DNA from: Longimicrobium terrae
GTDB lineage: Bacteria; Gemmatimonadota; Gemmatimonadetes; Longimicrobiales; Longimicrobiaceae
Reading direction: 5' to 3'
Length of the DNA: 64,000 nucleotides
Assembly (NCBI RefSeq): GCF_014202995.1
Contig: NZ_JACHIA010000001.1
Span: 186,001 to 250,000, forward strand
The notes below the pieces were generated by a model that ran no database searches, was not told the DNA's origin, and saw only the letters and a program-made list of their open reading frames with translations. Positions 20,293-29,774 of the stretch are shown here, in pieces (position 1 is the first letter of the stretch; every line of letters begins with the position of its first letter). Made by a program: the position numbers and the translations under genes.

Positions 20293-22770
20293 ATGCAGCG
20301 TGCGCCCTACTCGGAACCCGTTATCCATCGCATGATTTCCAAGGCAACTCCGCCGCGCCTCACCACCGAGGGCGACGATCCGGGCCAGGACATTTCGCTT
20401 CGCGAGGTCTGGGGCACCGTTGTACGCCATCGCATTCTGATCGCGCTGACCGCGCTCGCCCTGGTGGTGGCCGCGGGCATCTATACCTGGATGCAGGTGC
20501 CCGCGTACCAGAGCGTCGTCACGCTGCGCATCGACGAGTCCAACTCCACGGGGAGCGTGCTGTCGTCGCTGAGCCCGGTGGCGGGGCTGTCGCGCGGCAA
20601 GATCGAAACGGAGATGCGGGTGCTGCAGAGCCGCCGCGTCACCGAGGCGGTGGTGGACTCGCTGAACCTGACGCTGCGCGTGCAGGAGCCCGCGGGTGCG
20701 CGCACGCTGATCGTGATCCACGACCTGCCGCGCACCGGGGGCGAGGGGCACTACGAGCTGGCCCGCCGCTCCGACGGCTCGTACGCCATGACGGCGACGG
20801 CAACCGCGCCCACGGTGCGGGCCCCGGCGTCGGTGGCGGTGGGGCAGCCGTTTACCCTGGGCACGGCGCGGCTGTCGCTGGGGCCGGACGTGGCGCGCGA
20901 CAAGCCGCAGGCCATCGTCTTCAACATCAGCCCGTTCCGCGGGACGGTGTCGGGGGTGCGGTCGGGGATCGCGGTGGAGCGGGCGGACCTGGTTTCGCAC
21001 GTGGTGAACGTCACCTACACCAGCGCCGACCCGCGGGTGGCCGCCGACGTCCCCAACGTCCTTGCCGCGCGCTTTCTGGAAGAAAAGCTGTCCGGGCTGC
21101 GCAGCGAGTCGCGCAGCACCGTGCAGTTCCTGCGCGAGCAGGTGTCCAGCTACAACGAGCAGCTGCGCCTGGCCGAAGAGCGCGTGCGGTCGTACCGCGA
21201 GTCGCAGCAGGTGGTGAGCCTGACGGAAGAGGCGTCGGAGCAGGTGCGCCGCCTGGCGGCGGACCAGGCCGAGTACGACCGGCTGCGCAGCGAGCGCCAG
21301 TCGCTGGCCACGCTGCTGGCCGAAGTGACGGCCGCGGCGCGCGCCGGGGTGAGCAACGGGACCTCGGGGACGTCGCCGTACCGGCGGCTGGCCTCGTTCC
21401 CCGTGTTCCTGGTGAACCGCGCCGTGCAGGACATGCTGCAGTCGCTGACCGCGCTGGAAACGCGGCGCTCCGAGGTGCTGGTGCAGCGCACCGAGGTGGA
21501 CAACGACGTGCAGTCCATCAACGAGCGCATCGGGCAGATCGAGGAGCAGCTGCTGCAGCTGGCGCGCAGCTACCTGGCCAGCCTGGACAGCCAGATCGCC
21601 TCCAAGCAGTCGTCGCTGAACCGCTTTGGCGGCGAGCTGGCGCGCATCCCCTCGCGCGAAGTAGGATTCGCCCGGCTTTCGCGCGAGCAGGACCTGCTGA
21701 CGCAGATCTACAACCTGCTGCAGACCCGCCTGAAGGAGGCCGAGATCCAGGCCGCGGCGGAGCCCAGCGACGTGGAGATCATCGACTCGGCGCTGGTGCC
21801 CATCACTCCCATTTCGCCCAACCCGGTCAAGAACGTGGGGCTGGGGCTGATTCTGGGCTTGGGCCTGGGCGTGGCGCTGGCGTTCGTGCGGCAGGCGGTG
21901 GACACCAAGATCCGCTCGCGCCAGGACGTGGAGCAGGCGACCTCCGGGGCGCCCGTGCTGGGCATGATTCCGCGCATCCGCATTTCGCAGCTGGCGCCGC
22001 TGTCTCCCAACGGCAACGGCAAGGGCAAGGCGGCGCAGGGCGGACGGGGCAAGCACGTGGACGACGTGCGCGAGTACGGCCCCGTTACGCGGCGCAATCC
22101 GCAGAGCCCGGTGGCGGAGTCGTACCGCGCGCTGCGCACCAACATCATGTTCGCGGGGGCTGACAGCAGCCCGCGCGTGCTGGTGGTGACCAGCGCCTTC
22201 CCCGGCGACGGCAAGAGCACCAGCGCCAGCAACCTGGCCATTACGCTGGCGCAGCAGGGCACGCGAACGCTGCTGGTGGACGCGGACCTGCGGCGCGGCG
22301 TGCTGCACTCGGTGTTCGGCATCAGCTCCGACCCGGGGCTGTCGCACGTGCTGCTGGGCAAGGTGCCGCTGGACGAGGCGATCAGCACCGTGTCGGCGGG
22401 TGAAAACGGCGTGGTGCTGGACGTGCTGCCCACGGGCGTGCTGCCGCCCAACCCCGCGGAACTGCTGGGCCACCAGCGCACCCGCGACCTGGTGGAAACG
22501 CTGCGCGAGCGCTACGAGATGATCATCTTTGACGCGCCGCCGCTGAACCTGGTGACGGACGCGGCGGTGCTGGGCACGGTGGCCGACGCCACGATCCTGG
22601 TGGCCCGCAACGGCATTACCGACCGCCGGGCGCTGGAGCACGCGGCGCTTCAGCTCAGCCACGTGGGCGCGGTGCTGGGCGGCGTGATTCTGAACGACGT
22701 GGTGGGCGACGAGAACAGCTACTACAACAGCGGCTACGGCTACACCTACGGGGCGTACCGCCGCAACTGA
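20293..22770 (+). CDS. Wzc-type polysaccharide co-polymerase and tyrosine autokinase
   Basis: Inner-membrane protein controlling chain length and export. In order: Wzz domain with the first membrane helix near residues 35-55, a long periplasmic coiled coil (~265-470), a second helix near 515-535 (NVGLGLILGLGLGVALAFV), and a cytoplasmic BY-kinase with Walker A AFPGDGKST (~633), Walker A' LLVDADLRRG (~660) and a C-terminal tyrosine cluster (six Tyr in the last 20 residues) that is autophosphorylated. The start is the ATG with AGAGGG 8 bases upstream; 825 residues. The matching phosphatase is probably the CpsB-type protein at 44400-45182. Confidence 0.93.
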   Translation: MQRAPYSEPVIHRMISKATPPRLTTEGDDPGQDISLREVWGTVVRHRILIALTALALVVAAGIYTWMQVPAYQSVVTLRIDESNSTGSVLSSLSPVAGLSRGKIETEMRVLQSRRVTEAVVDSLNLTLRVQEPAGARTLIVIHDLPRTGGEGHYELARRSDGSYAMTATATAPTVRAPASVAVGQPFTLGTARLSLGPDVARDKPQAIVFNISPFRGTVSGVRSGIAVERADLVSHVVNVTYTSADPRVAADVPNVLAARFLEEKLSGLRSESRSTVQFLREQVSSYNEQLRLAEERVRSYRESQQVVSLTEEASEQVRRLAADQAEYDRLRSERQSLATLLAEVTAAARAGVSNGTSGTSPYRRLASFPVFLVNRAVQDMLQSLTALETRRSEVLVQRTEVDNDVQSINERIGQIEEQLLQLARSYLASLDSQIASKQSSLNRFGGELARIPSREVGFARLSREQDLLTQIYNLLQTRLKEAEIQAAAEPSDVEIIDSALVPITPISPNPVKNVGLGLILGLGLGVALAFVRQAVDTKIRSRQDVEQATSGAPVLGMIPRIRISQLAPLSPNGNGKGKAAQGGRGKHVDDVREYGPVTRRNPQSPVAESYRALRTNIMFAGADSSPRVLVVTSAFPGDGKSTSASNLAITLAQQGTRTLLVDADLRRGVLHSVFGISSDPGLSHVLLGKVPLDEAISTVSAGENGVVLDVLPTGVLPPNPAELLGHQRTRDLVETLRERYEMIIFDAPPLNLVTDAAVLGTVADATILVARNGITDRRALEHAALQLSHVGAVLGGVILNDVVGDENSYYNSGYGYTYGAYRRN

Positions 22771-22795
22771 TCCGGCGCGAACCATCGGCATGACA

Positions 22796-22838
22796 AACGA
22801 GAGAGGGACCGGCCCCAGGCCGGTCCCGCTCTCGTTTT
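22796..22838 (+). terminator. Intrinsic terminator of the wza-wzc operon
   Basis: An 8-bp outer stem (AACGAGAG/CTCTCGTT), one A-G mismatch, a perfect 10-bp inner stem (GGGACCGGCC/GGCCGGTCCC) and a 3-base loop, ending in TTTT on the plus strand. It lies 25 bases after the wzc stop codon. Confidence 0.9.
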
Positions 22839-23552
22839 CCGTCTCGGCCCGGACCTTCTCTTCCCCGCCCTGCGCGAGCGTCCGCACGGATGATCGACAT
22901 CGGTAGATACTCATGATGCCGCTCGGCGCCGGGCCTGGGAGGCTCCTTCCCCGGCCCCTCCCCGCTCCCCTCCCGGCCGAAGCAGAGGCGCGAAGAGGGA
23001 AGAACGGCAACTCAATCCGATCCGGATCGTGCCGTGCGTCGGAGAGGCCCCCTCTCCCCGGCCCTCTCCCCCGCTCCGCGGGAGAAAGGGAGACCTAAGC
23101 GCGGGGGCAACTTTCCGTCCCGTTCCGCTGCTTGTGCGCGGTGAAGCCTCACAGCAGTCCCGTGAGGCTTTCCGCCGTTGCTGGGGGGCAACTTCAGCTG
23201 CTCACGCATCCCGGCTCGCACCCGCCGACGGGCCGTGGTCGACCCGCATCACGGAGACGGACGAGAGGCTGCGCATCATCATCCCCCGATGTCGTAGTTC
23301 AGATGGATTGGACGAAGATGACGTGGCGCGACGGATGGAGGCTGCCCCGGCTCGAGGCCGGCACACGCGTGGTCGCGTGGTCGCGTGGTCGCGTGGTCGC
23401 GTGGTCGCGTGGATGGGATGGATGGGTCGGGCAGAAGATCGCCGCGGGGCGCCCGGGAGGCGGGCGTGGAGGAGGATGCGGCGTTCGGAGAGGTGGGGGT
23501 CGAGCGGCAAAGGACGGAGCCGGAGACGGCCGCGGACGGGCGGGGATGCCCG
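22839..23552. other. Non-coding stretch with hairpins and a short tandem repeat
   Basis: About 700 bases between two convergent operons. No frame has credible codon use or a recognisable product. It contains a CCCTCTCCC...GGGAGA hairpin near 23062-23091, a 9-bp perfect stem AAGCCTCAC/GTGAGGCTT (23144-23152 with 23162-23170) followed by T's, and the 8-bp tandem array listed separately. Confidence 0.7.
23367..23412. repeat. Tandem array of the 8-bp unit GCGTGGTC
   Basis: Five exact head-to-tail copies plus six bases of a sixth. The unit length is not a multiple of three and the place is non-coding, so copy-number change would not alter a protein. It sits about 140 bases beyond the end of the wbpL-like gene. 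Confidence 0.95.
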
Positions 23553-24572
23553 TCAGCCGGCGGCGTCCATGGGGCGCACGCGCTCCGCGGCCACGTACGC
23601 CATGGTCAGCAGCACGAACCCCGCACCCAGCGCTTCCAGCAGGTAACCCCGCTGGTTGGCGCCCAGAACGGCCAGCCCCGCCAGCAGCGCGTTCAGCACC
23701 AGGAGCGTGATGCAGACGCGCGAATGCGTCCACCCGGCCTGCACCAGCCGCTGGTAGGCGTGCGAGCGGTGCGCCTCGTACGGCCGCGCGCCGCGCAGAA
23801 TGCGGCGCAGCAGGGTGACGGAGGCATCAAAGACGAACACGCCCGCCAGCAGAATCCACACGAGCAGCGGCACCGCGCCGGAGCGCTCCGAGGCGAGCGC
23901 CACCACGGCAAACACGAAGCCCAGGAACCCGCTTCCCACGTCGCCCATGAAGATGCGCGCCGGCTGCCAGTTCCACGCCAGGAACCCCGCGCTGGACGCG
24001 GCCACGGCCGCCGCGCAGAGCGCCAGCCCGCCCGCCCCCGCGCTCCACAGCAGCAGCCCGCCGATGGTGCCCGCCACCAGCGCCTCGGTGCCGGCGATGC
24101 CATCGATCCCGTCCATGAAGTTGTACAGGTTGATGCACCACACCACGCCGATGACGGCCAGGACGGCGCCCGCCGTACCCATCCGCGCCACGCCGCCGCC
24201 CCAGTCCAGCGCGGGGAGCCCGCCCAGCCACGCCACCGCCCACGCCGCCGCGGCAAAGTGCACCGTCACGCGCACTCGGGCGCGCAGGTGCGACAGATCG
24301 TCGCGGAAGCCCACGCCCGCCACCATCAGTCCGCCGCCCACCAGGGCGATGGCCGCGCGCCGCTCCAGTATCCCGAACACGCCCAGCAGGGTCGCGGTGA
24401 CGAGCACCACGGCGACGATGGCGAGCCCTCCGCCGCGGGGCGTGGGCACCACGTGCGAACTGCGCCCGTTGGGAATGTCCATGAGCGCGCGCGAAAGCGC
24501 CCACTGCCTCACCCAGCGCGTCAGAAGCCAGGCACCGACCGCGGTGGAAGCGATCCAGAGCGCCTCGCTCAT
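23553..24572 (-). CDS. WbpL/WecA-type undecaprenyl-phosphate sugar-1-phosphate transferase
   Basis: Polytopic initiating transferase that moves a HexNAc-1-phosphate from UDP-sugar to undecaprenyl phosphate at the inner membrane. About ten hydrophobic segments are visible. Family motifs: PRGGGLAI (~45), GFRDDLSHL (~87), NLYNFMDGIDG (~148), FMGDVGSGFLG (~207) and the His-rich loop HRSHAYQRL (~268). At 339 residues it fits the WbpL/WbcO branch rather than MraY. It overlaps the WbpV-like reductase gene by 4 bases, the same pairing as in Pseudomonas O-antigen loci, which suggests UDP-QuiNAc or a related amino-deoxy sugar as first sugar. Confidence 0.9.
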   Translation of the reverse strand: MSEALWIASTAVGAWLLTRWVRQWALSRALMDIPNGRSSHVVPTPRGGGLAIVAVVLVTATLLGVFGILERRAAIALVGGGLMVAGVGFRDDLSHLRARVRVTVHFAAAAWAVAWLGGLPALDWGGGVARMGTAGAVLAVIGVVWCINLYNFMDGIDGIAGTEALVAGTIGGLLLWSAGAGGLALCAAAVAASSAGFLAWNWQPARIFMGDVGSGFLGFVFAVVALASERSGAVPLLVWILLAGVFVFDASVTLLRRILRGARPYEAHRSHAYQRLVQAGWTHSRVCITLLVLNALLAGLAVLGANQRGYLLEALGAGFVLLTMAYVAAERVRPMDAAG

Positions 24573-25534
24573 GCGCCCCTCCGGCTTCGATAGTCAGCGG
24601 CGGTCACCGTCAGTCCTTGATCCAGCGTAAACGGCGGAACCCACCCGGCCGCCCGCCGGAGCGCGCCGTCGTCCACCTCCAGCGATGACGTCAGCCGCTC
24701 CGCCGCGCCCGACCTGCCCAGCAGCCCCGCCGCCGCGCGGATCAGCCCCGGCGGCACGGGAAGCAGCCGCGCCGGCCGTCCCAAGGCCACGCCCATGCGG
24801 CGCACCAGTTCCGCCGTGGACACGGCAGGGCCGTCGGAGACCAGAAAGGTGCCGCCCGCCGCGCCCGGCGCATCCACGCAGGTGACGATGGCGTGCGCCA
24901 GGTTGCCCACGTACACCAGGCTGCGGCGGTTGCGCACCCCGCCCAGCGGCAGCGGCAGCCCCCGCGCAACGGCGCCGAGCAGCGCGGCGAAGTTGGCGCG
25001 CACCCCGGGGCCGTACACCAGCGGGGGACGGATGACGACCGTTTCCAGCCCCGTCTGCGCCCCGGTGGCGTGCACCGCGCGCTCCGCCGCCAGCTTGCTG
25101 CGGCCGTACGGGTCGCTCGGCGCCGGCGCGTCCGATTCGCGGAAGGGCGTGCCGTCCGTCGCCTCGCCGTTCACCTTGACCGTGCTGACGAAGACGAACC
25201 GGCGCACCCCAGCGGCCGCGGCGGCCCGCGCCAGCGCGGCCGTGGCGCGGTGGTTCACCCGGTCGTACTCCGCCTCGGGATCGGCGGCGGTGTCGTTCAT
25301 CACGTGTACGCGGGCGGCCAGGTGCACCACCGCGTCCACACCGCGCAGCGCCGCGCTCCAGTCCGTCGCCTCCGACAGGTCGCCCACCACGGCGACGTCT
25401 CCCCCCGGCGCGTCCTCCGGCGGGGTGCGCAGGGCACGCCGCACCGGCCGGCCGGCCGCCTCCAGCGCCTGGCACACGGCGCGCCCCACGAAGCCGCGGG
25501 CGCCCGTCACCAGCACCGTTCCGCCGCCCGTCAC
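24569..25534 (-). CDS. WbpV/FnlB-like NAD-dependent sugar reductase/epimerase
   Basis: SDR-superfamily enzyme (321 residues) with the NAD loop GARGFVGRAV at the N-terminus, HLAARVHVMND (~75), VSTVKVNGE and the catalytic YGRSK. This sequence pattern is that of WbpV-type proteins, which reduce the 4-keto intermediate to UDP-QuiNAc in Pseudomonas O6-type O-antigen synthesis. The GTG start has GGAGG 6 bases upstream, and the frame further upstream is low-complexity, so the short form is preferred. No 4,6-dehydratase that would supply its substrate is encoded in the window. Confidence 0.85.
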   Translation of the reverse strand: MTGGGTVLVTGARGFVGRAVCQALEAAGRPVRRALRTPPEDAPGGDVAVVGDLSEATDWSAALRGVDAVVHLAARVHVMNDTAADPEAEYDRVNHRATAALARAAAAAGVRRFVFVSTVKVNGEATDGTPFRESDAPAPSDPYGRSKLAAERAVHATGAQTGLETVVIRPPLVYGPGVRANFAALLGAVARGLPLPLGGVRNRRSLVYVGNLAHAIVTCVDAPGAAGGTFLVSDGPAVSTAELVRRMGVALGRPARLLPVPPGLIRAAAGLLGRSGAAERLTSSLEVDDGALRRAAGWVPPFTLDQGLTVTAADYRSRRGA

Positions 25535-25739
25535 GCGGCCTCCACGCACGTCCGTGCTCCGTTCCGCGCACGCGGCGGCTCTCCGTCCCGGCGGGCGGGA
25601 CGGGGGATCGCGGAATGCGCGGCCCGCGCGCCGGGGGCGCGCGGGGACAGGGCGTGCGGCCGGGGCGAAGGCCCGGCCGGGCGCGGTGCCGTGGATGGGA
25701 GCAATGCTTCTCCGAAAGGGGGAATGGGAGGGTCCGGCG

Positions 25740-26471
25740 CTAGTGCAGCGCCTGAACCATCCGCTTGACGGCGGAGCGCACCGGAACGGGAAGGCGCATT
25801 CCCGTTCCCTGGTACGCACGATACGCCATGTCGTACGCGTCCTTCACCAGCAGAACGTACCGGTTGCGCAACCGTTCGGCGGCGGTGTTCTGCTCCACCT
25901 TTTCGGCCACGGTCATGGAATCCACGAAGCGCACGTTGCGGAAGCGGTGGGAACGGAACACCATCTGCTCCACCACGCGGCGCGGACCTTCTCGCCCGAT
26001 GGTGTCGTGAAAAGCCATGACGCCCCCGTTGATCACCTTGGGAAACCAGAGCTCGAAGTCCATCTTCACCAAGTTGTACTCGTGCGCCCCGTCGATGAAG
26101 ATCAGCTCCACCGGCTCGTTGAAGTCCGCGGCGGCGTCGCTGGAGGTGGCCACGATGGGGCGCACCATGTCCTCGACCCCGACCGATTTCAGGTTGGCGC
26201 GGAACTCGTCGAAGGTCCACACCGTGGCGGCGCGGGCCTTCTGCTCCGACGCGCCCGTGTGGGGATCGATGGCCACCACGGTGGTGCCGGCGCCCTCGCG
26301 CGAGCCCATGGCCAGCCAGCAGGTGGAGCGGCCCTTCCACGACCCGATCTCCACGATGGCGCCGCGCGCGGTGGCGGCCCGGGCGAGGCGGTACAGCGTC
26401 ACGGCCTGCCCGTCGGTGAGCCAGCCCTCGACGTGGCGGGTGCGCTCCCTGAGTTCTGCGATCTGCATCAT
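25740..26471 (-). CDS. Class I SAM-dependent methyltransferase
   Basis: A 243-residue Rossmann-fold methyltransferase of the Methyltransf_24 type. Motif I is IVEIGSWKGRST (~39-50), the acidic loop VVAIDPHTG follows, and FIDGAHEYNLV marks the catalytic region. The C-terminal helices are not recognisable. It is the last gene of a coupled run, overlapping the GT4 gene upstream by 4 bases, so it probably methylates a sugar in the growing glycan. A gap of about 200 bases separates it from the wbpV-like gene. Confidence 0.8.
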   Translation of the reverse strand: MMQIAELRERTRHVEGWLTDGQAVTLYRLARAATARGAIVEIGSWKGRSTCWLAMGSREGAGTTVVAIDPHTGASEQKARAATVWTFDEFRANLKSVGVEDMVRPIVATSSDAAADFNEPVELIFIDGAHEYNLVKMDFELWFPKVINGGVMAFHDTIGREGPRRVVEQMVFRSHRFRNVRFVDSMTVAEKVEQNTAAERLRNRYVLLVKDAYDMAYRAYQGTGMRLPVPVRSAVKRMVQALH

Positions 26472-27748
26472 GGACCATCCGGCGGAAGGGGAACGGGCGG
26501 GGTCCGGGATTCGGGCCGCCGCCTGGGTTCCGCTGCCGCCGGAACGTCGCGGGCCGCTTGGCCGGGGAAGATGAACGACATCATCCGCTCCGCCAGCGCC
26601 TCAACCGTGTGTGCCGCCCCGGCCGCGTGGTTGGCCTGCGCCATCCGCGCGCGGTACCCGGGGTCATTCAACAGAACCTTCAGCGCCGCGGCCATCGCGG
26701 CGGGATCGTTCGGGGGAACCAGCAGCCCGTTGGCTCCCTCCTCCACCAGGTCGGGAACGCCGCCCACCCGCGTGGCCACGATGGGGAGGCCGAACATCAT
26801 GGCCTCCACCAGCACCCGCGGGGTGCCTTCCGACGGCGAGGGGAGCACGAACAGGTCGGCGTCGCGAAAGCAGCCGAAGAGCTCCGGGCCGTACGCCTGC
26901 GGGCCCAGAAAGCGGACCACCTCCTCCACCCCGTGCGCGCGCACCTCGTCGCGGACGCGCTCTTCCTCACCGTGCGCGGCCCAGCCCGCAATGCGCAGTT
27001 CCACCCGCCCCGGCGCCGCCGCGTGCACGATGCCGAGCGCCGCCACGAGGGTGCCGAGCCCCTTGTCCGGCGCCAGCCGGCCCACGTACAGCAGCCGCAC
27101 GGGGCCGTCGTGCTCCCGCGCGGGCACCTGCGCCGGGCGGTCTTCCGCGCGGAAGGTGGTCGATACGACGGGGAGCACGTCGCGCCGCCCGGGCGCCAGG
27201 TCGCGGGCGTAGGCGGCCAACTCCGAGCCGTTGGCGATCACCGGCCAGCGCGCCATCCAGCGGCGCTCCACGGCGTCGTTCAGGTCGCTCAATCCCAGCG
27301 CGATCCGCATCCACGCCCCGGTGCCCCGGCGTCCGGCGTGCACCTTTCGCATCTCGCGCCGGTCCGCCACCAGCCACACCACGGGGCGGAACCCCAGCAG
27401 GTTCAGCAGCGGCATGACGACAAAGTTGCCGTGCTCCGGCGCGCGGCACAGCACCGTGCGGAACTCGCGGCGCAGGCGGGTGATCTGCAGGGTGATGCGC
27501 CCGCTGATGCGGGCCACCCGGGCGTACCCCGAGGCGTTGGGGAGAGGAAAGACGCGGTCGCCGGCGCGGGGATGCCACCAGCCGCGCGGGGCCTCGTCGT
27601 CCGGGACGGGGGCCGTGGGCGCCACCAGCCCCACGGCGTCGCACGCTTCCGCCGCCGCCCGCACCCAGTTGATGATGGTGCTCTGCGACGTCAGCCCGGA
27701 CCGGTGTTCAAACAGGCGTTCCAGCCGGATGATGCCCAGCCGCCTCAT
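26468..27748 (-). CDS. GT4 glycosyltransferase
   Basis: A 426-residue GT-B fold retaining transferase. The donor-binding half starts at VRLLYVGRLAPDKGLGTLVA (~225) and contains the E-x7-E motif in SEGTPRVLVEAMMFG. It is predicted to add one sugar to the lipid-linked oligosaccharide on the cytoplasmic side. The ATG in the ATGA overlap with the upstream gene is the start. It ends with a Pro/Arg-rich tail of ~35 residues not usual in the family. Donor and acceptor sugars cannot be read. Confidence 0.87.
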   Translation of the reverse strand: MRRLGIIRLERLFEHRSGLTSQSTIINWVRAAAEACDAVGLVAPTAPVPDDEAPRGWWHPRAGDRVFPLPNASGYARVARISGRITLQITRLRREFRTVLCRAPEHGNFVVMPLLNLLGFRPVVWLVADRREMRKVHAGRRGTGAWMRIALGLSDLNDAVERRWMARWPVIANGSELAAYARDLAPGRRDVLPVVSTTFRAEDRPAQVPAREHDGPVRLLYVGRLAPDKGLGTLVAALGIVHAAAPGRVELRIAGWAAHGEEERVRDEVRAHGVEEVVRFLGPQAYGPELFGCFRDADLFVLPSPSEGTPRVLVEAMMFGLPIVATRVGGVPDLVEEGANGLLVPPNDPAAMAAALKVLLNDPGYRARMAQANHAAGAAHTVEALAERMMSFIFPGQAARDVPAAAEPRRRPESRTPPVPLPPDGP

Positions 27749-28920
27749 GCCGCACCCGCGCGGGCCACCGAACGCAGCAGATCGGCGATGCGCTGCGCGC
27801 TGGGGCCGGGGCGGTACTCGCGCTCCGCGTCCACCGCGGCCTGGCGGCGGGCGCCGTCGCGGCTTTCCTCGATCGCCGTCCGCAGCATGTCGGTCACGGA
27901 CCGGGGATCGCCCGCGTCGCACACCCATCCCGCGCGGGCCACGAACTCGCCGCCGCCCGCCTGGCGGCTGATGAGCACCGGCGTCCCCATCGACATCGAC
28001 TCGTTGAGCACGTTGGCCCACGGATCGTAGCGGCTGGGGAGCGCGGTGAGGTCGGCGTCGCGGTAGATCTCCCACAGCCGCTCGCGGTCGATGTGCCCCA
28101 GGAACTCGCAGCGCACCCCGGCGTCCGCCAGCCCGGGAAGCAGGTCCTCCTGCGGCCCGTCGCCCACGACGCGAAAGAGGACGCGCTCGCGCAGCCCGGC
28201 GGGGAGCGCGGTCATCGCCTCGGTGAGCAGGTCGAAGCCCTTGCGGTGCTCCAGCTTGCCCACGAAGAGCACCTGGTAGTCGGCTTCCGGCGGATTGGGC
28301 TCCACGCGCGGGGCCACGCCGCGGTCCGGCATCACCTGCGTGCCGATGGCGAAGGGGCCGCGCGCGCCGCGGGCCTCGGACCACTCGCGGCTGAGGTCCG
28401 AGTAGTACACGTACCCCGAAGCCATGCGCAGCGCGGAGGCGAAATAGCGCTCAAAGGCGCGGTCCACCAGCCGCGGCACGCCGGTAAAGAGGATGGGATC
28501 CGGCTCCACCGCGCCCACCCAGAGCACCACGGGAACGCCGGCGCGGCGCCCCCAGCGGCAGATGCGCAGCACGTCGATGGCGTTGGATCGCGTCAGCACC
28601 GCGATGACCGCGTCGGGCCGGGCGCGCTCCAGGTCGCGCACCACACCGGGGCAGACGATGAGCGGCCGGTTGAAGGCGTACATCGACCAGCCGTCCAGAA
28701 AGCGGTGCGAATAGGTGTCCGGCACCTCCAGCGACCACTTGCGGTCGCGCGTGGCGCGCACGGAAAACCACACCTGCAGATCCACCCGGCGGGCCAGCTC
28801 GGTAAAGAGCGGATGGCGGTACGGGGCGACCATGTTGTGGTACAGCACCACGCGCCCCGGCCAGGGGGCCGCCGCGCCGGGCTGCGCCGGTGCGGCGGCG
28901 CGTTGGAGGTCAGCGGCCAC
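27745..28920 (-). CDS. GT4 glycosyltransferase
   Basis: 391 residues. The acceptor half begins VVLYHNMVAPYRHPLFTELA (~24). The donor half begins YQVLFVGKLEHRKGFDLL (~217), and the substrate loop is YDPWANVLNESMSMGTPVLI. The N-terminal 20 residues are Ala/Pro-rich and may indicate a later start. It overlaps the GT26 gene upstream by 11 bases. The sugar specificity is not evident. Confidence 0.87.
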   Translation of the reverse strand: MAADLQRAAAPAQPGAAAPWPGRVVLYHNMVAPYRHPLFTELARRVDLQVWFSVRATRDRKWSLEVPDTYSHRFLDGWSMYAFNRPLIVCPGVVRDLERARPDAVIAVLTRSNAIDVLRICRWGRRAGVPVVLWVGAVEPDPILFTGVPRLVDRAFERYFASALRMASGYVYYSDLSREWSEARGARGPFAIGTQVMPDRGVAPRVEPNPPEADYQVLFVGKLEHRKGFDLLTEAMTALPAGLRERVLFRVVGDGPQEDLLPGLADAGVRCEFLGHIDRERLWEIYRDADLTALPSRYDPWANVLNESMSMGTPVLISRQAGGGEFVARAGWVCDAGDPRSVTDMLRTAIEESRDGARRQAAVDAEREYRPGPSAQRIADLLRSVARAGAA

Positions 28921-29737
28921 GCACCACCTGCCGCCAGACGAACCGGGGGAGGGTGCGCCGCTGGCGCTCCATCCGCGTGCCGGGCTCCGTCACCAGCCGG
29001 TACAGCCACTGCATCCCCAGGCGCCGCAGGATCTTGGGCGGCGTGGGGGTGGCCCCGCTCACGTAGTCCACCGCGCCGCCCACGCCCACGTACACGGCGG
29101 GCGGGCCGCCGCGCTCCAGCTGGCGGCGGATCCAGAATTCCTGCTTGGGCGATCCCATGGCCGCCACCACCAGGCCGCCGGGGGGAATCATCTCCACCGG
29201 AAGCGGGTGGCCGGTGCCGTCCGCGTTCACCATGGGGGAGATGCCCTCGCGCACGGTGATGCCGCGGGCCCGCAGCCGCGCCTCGGCCTCACGCCGCGAC
29301 GCGTCCGACGCGCCGATGATGATGACTTCGCGGCCGTGCGCGGCGGCGTCGCGGGCCAGCGCGTGAAGAATGGAAACGCCCGTCACCCGGCCGGGAAAGC
29401 GGCCGTGCTGCCGAAGAACCGCGAGCGAAATCCCCACCCCGTCGATGGTGGTGAGGTGGGCCGCGTCCAGCACGTCCTTGTACGACGGGTCCGCCAGCGC
29501 CAGCTCCGCCAGTTCCGGGTTGAGCGTGCAGACGTGCACCGTCCGCCCCGCGTCCACCAGGGTGCGGCAGGCGCGCACGGCGGCGTCCACGGAAAAGTCC
29601 TGAACGCGCAGCCCCCCCGCGAGCGTGTACGCGGGGGTCTCGTTGTCGTCCATGGGCGGGGCGGCCGGGGGCGGAGCTCCCGGGGCAAGGCTTGTCTGTT
29701 CCACTCGTTCCTTCAGAGACTCCGGATCTGCTGCCAT
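28910..29737 (-). CDS. WecG/TagA/CpsF-family (GT26) glycosyltransferase
   Basis: Membrane-associated transferase of the family that adds ManNAc or ManNAcA as the second sugar on lipid-linked GlcNAc (TagA, WecG). Motifs seen: HVCTLNPELAELAL (~69), TIDGVGISLA (~95), and the C-terminal GSPKQEFWI with GVGGAVDYVSG. The 275 residues include a variable N-terminus of ~40 residues; a start at MDDNETPAY is possible. A WbpL-type first transferase plus a GT26 second transferase is a coherent start for one glycan. Confidence 0.88.
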   Translation of the reverse strand: MAADPESLKERVEQTSLAPGAPPPAAPPMDDNETPAYTLAGGLRVQDFSVDAAVRACRTLVDAGRTVHVCTLNPELAELALADPSYKDVLDAAHLTTIDGVGISLAVLRQHGRFPGRVTGVSILHALARDAAAHGREVIIIGASDASRREAEARLRARGITVREGISPMVNADGTGHPLPVEMIPPGGLVVAAMGSPKQEFWIRRQLERGGPPAVYVGVGGAVDYVSGATPTPPKILRRLGMQWLYRLVTEPGTRMERQRRTLPRFVWRQVVRGR

Positions 29738-29774
29738 CACAGGAAGCAGAATGTAGCGTTGCGGGGGATGGGCT

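Noticed and set aside
19894-23010. A 1,038-codon open frame on the minus strand
   Set aside because: It is antisense to the wza and wzc genes and has the same shadow-frame composition; no start signal or domain was seen.
22839-23552. tRNA or other structured RNA gene
   Set aside because: The hairpins do not fold into a cloverleaf and no CCA end or conserved T-loop is present; they look like terminator and repeat hairpins.
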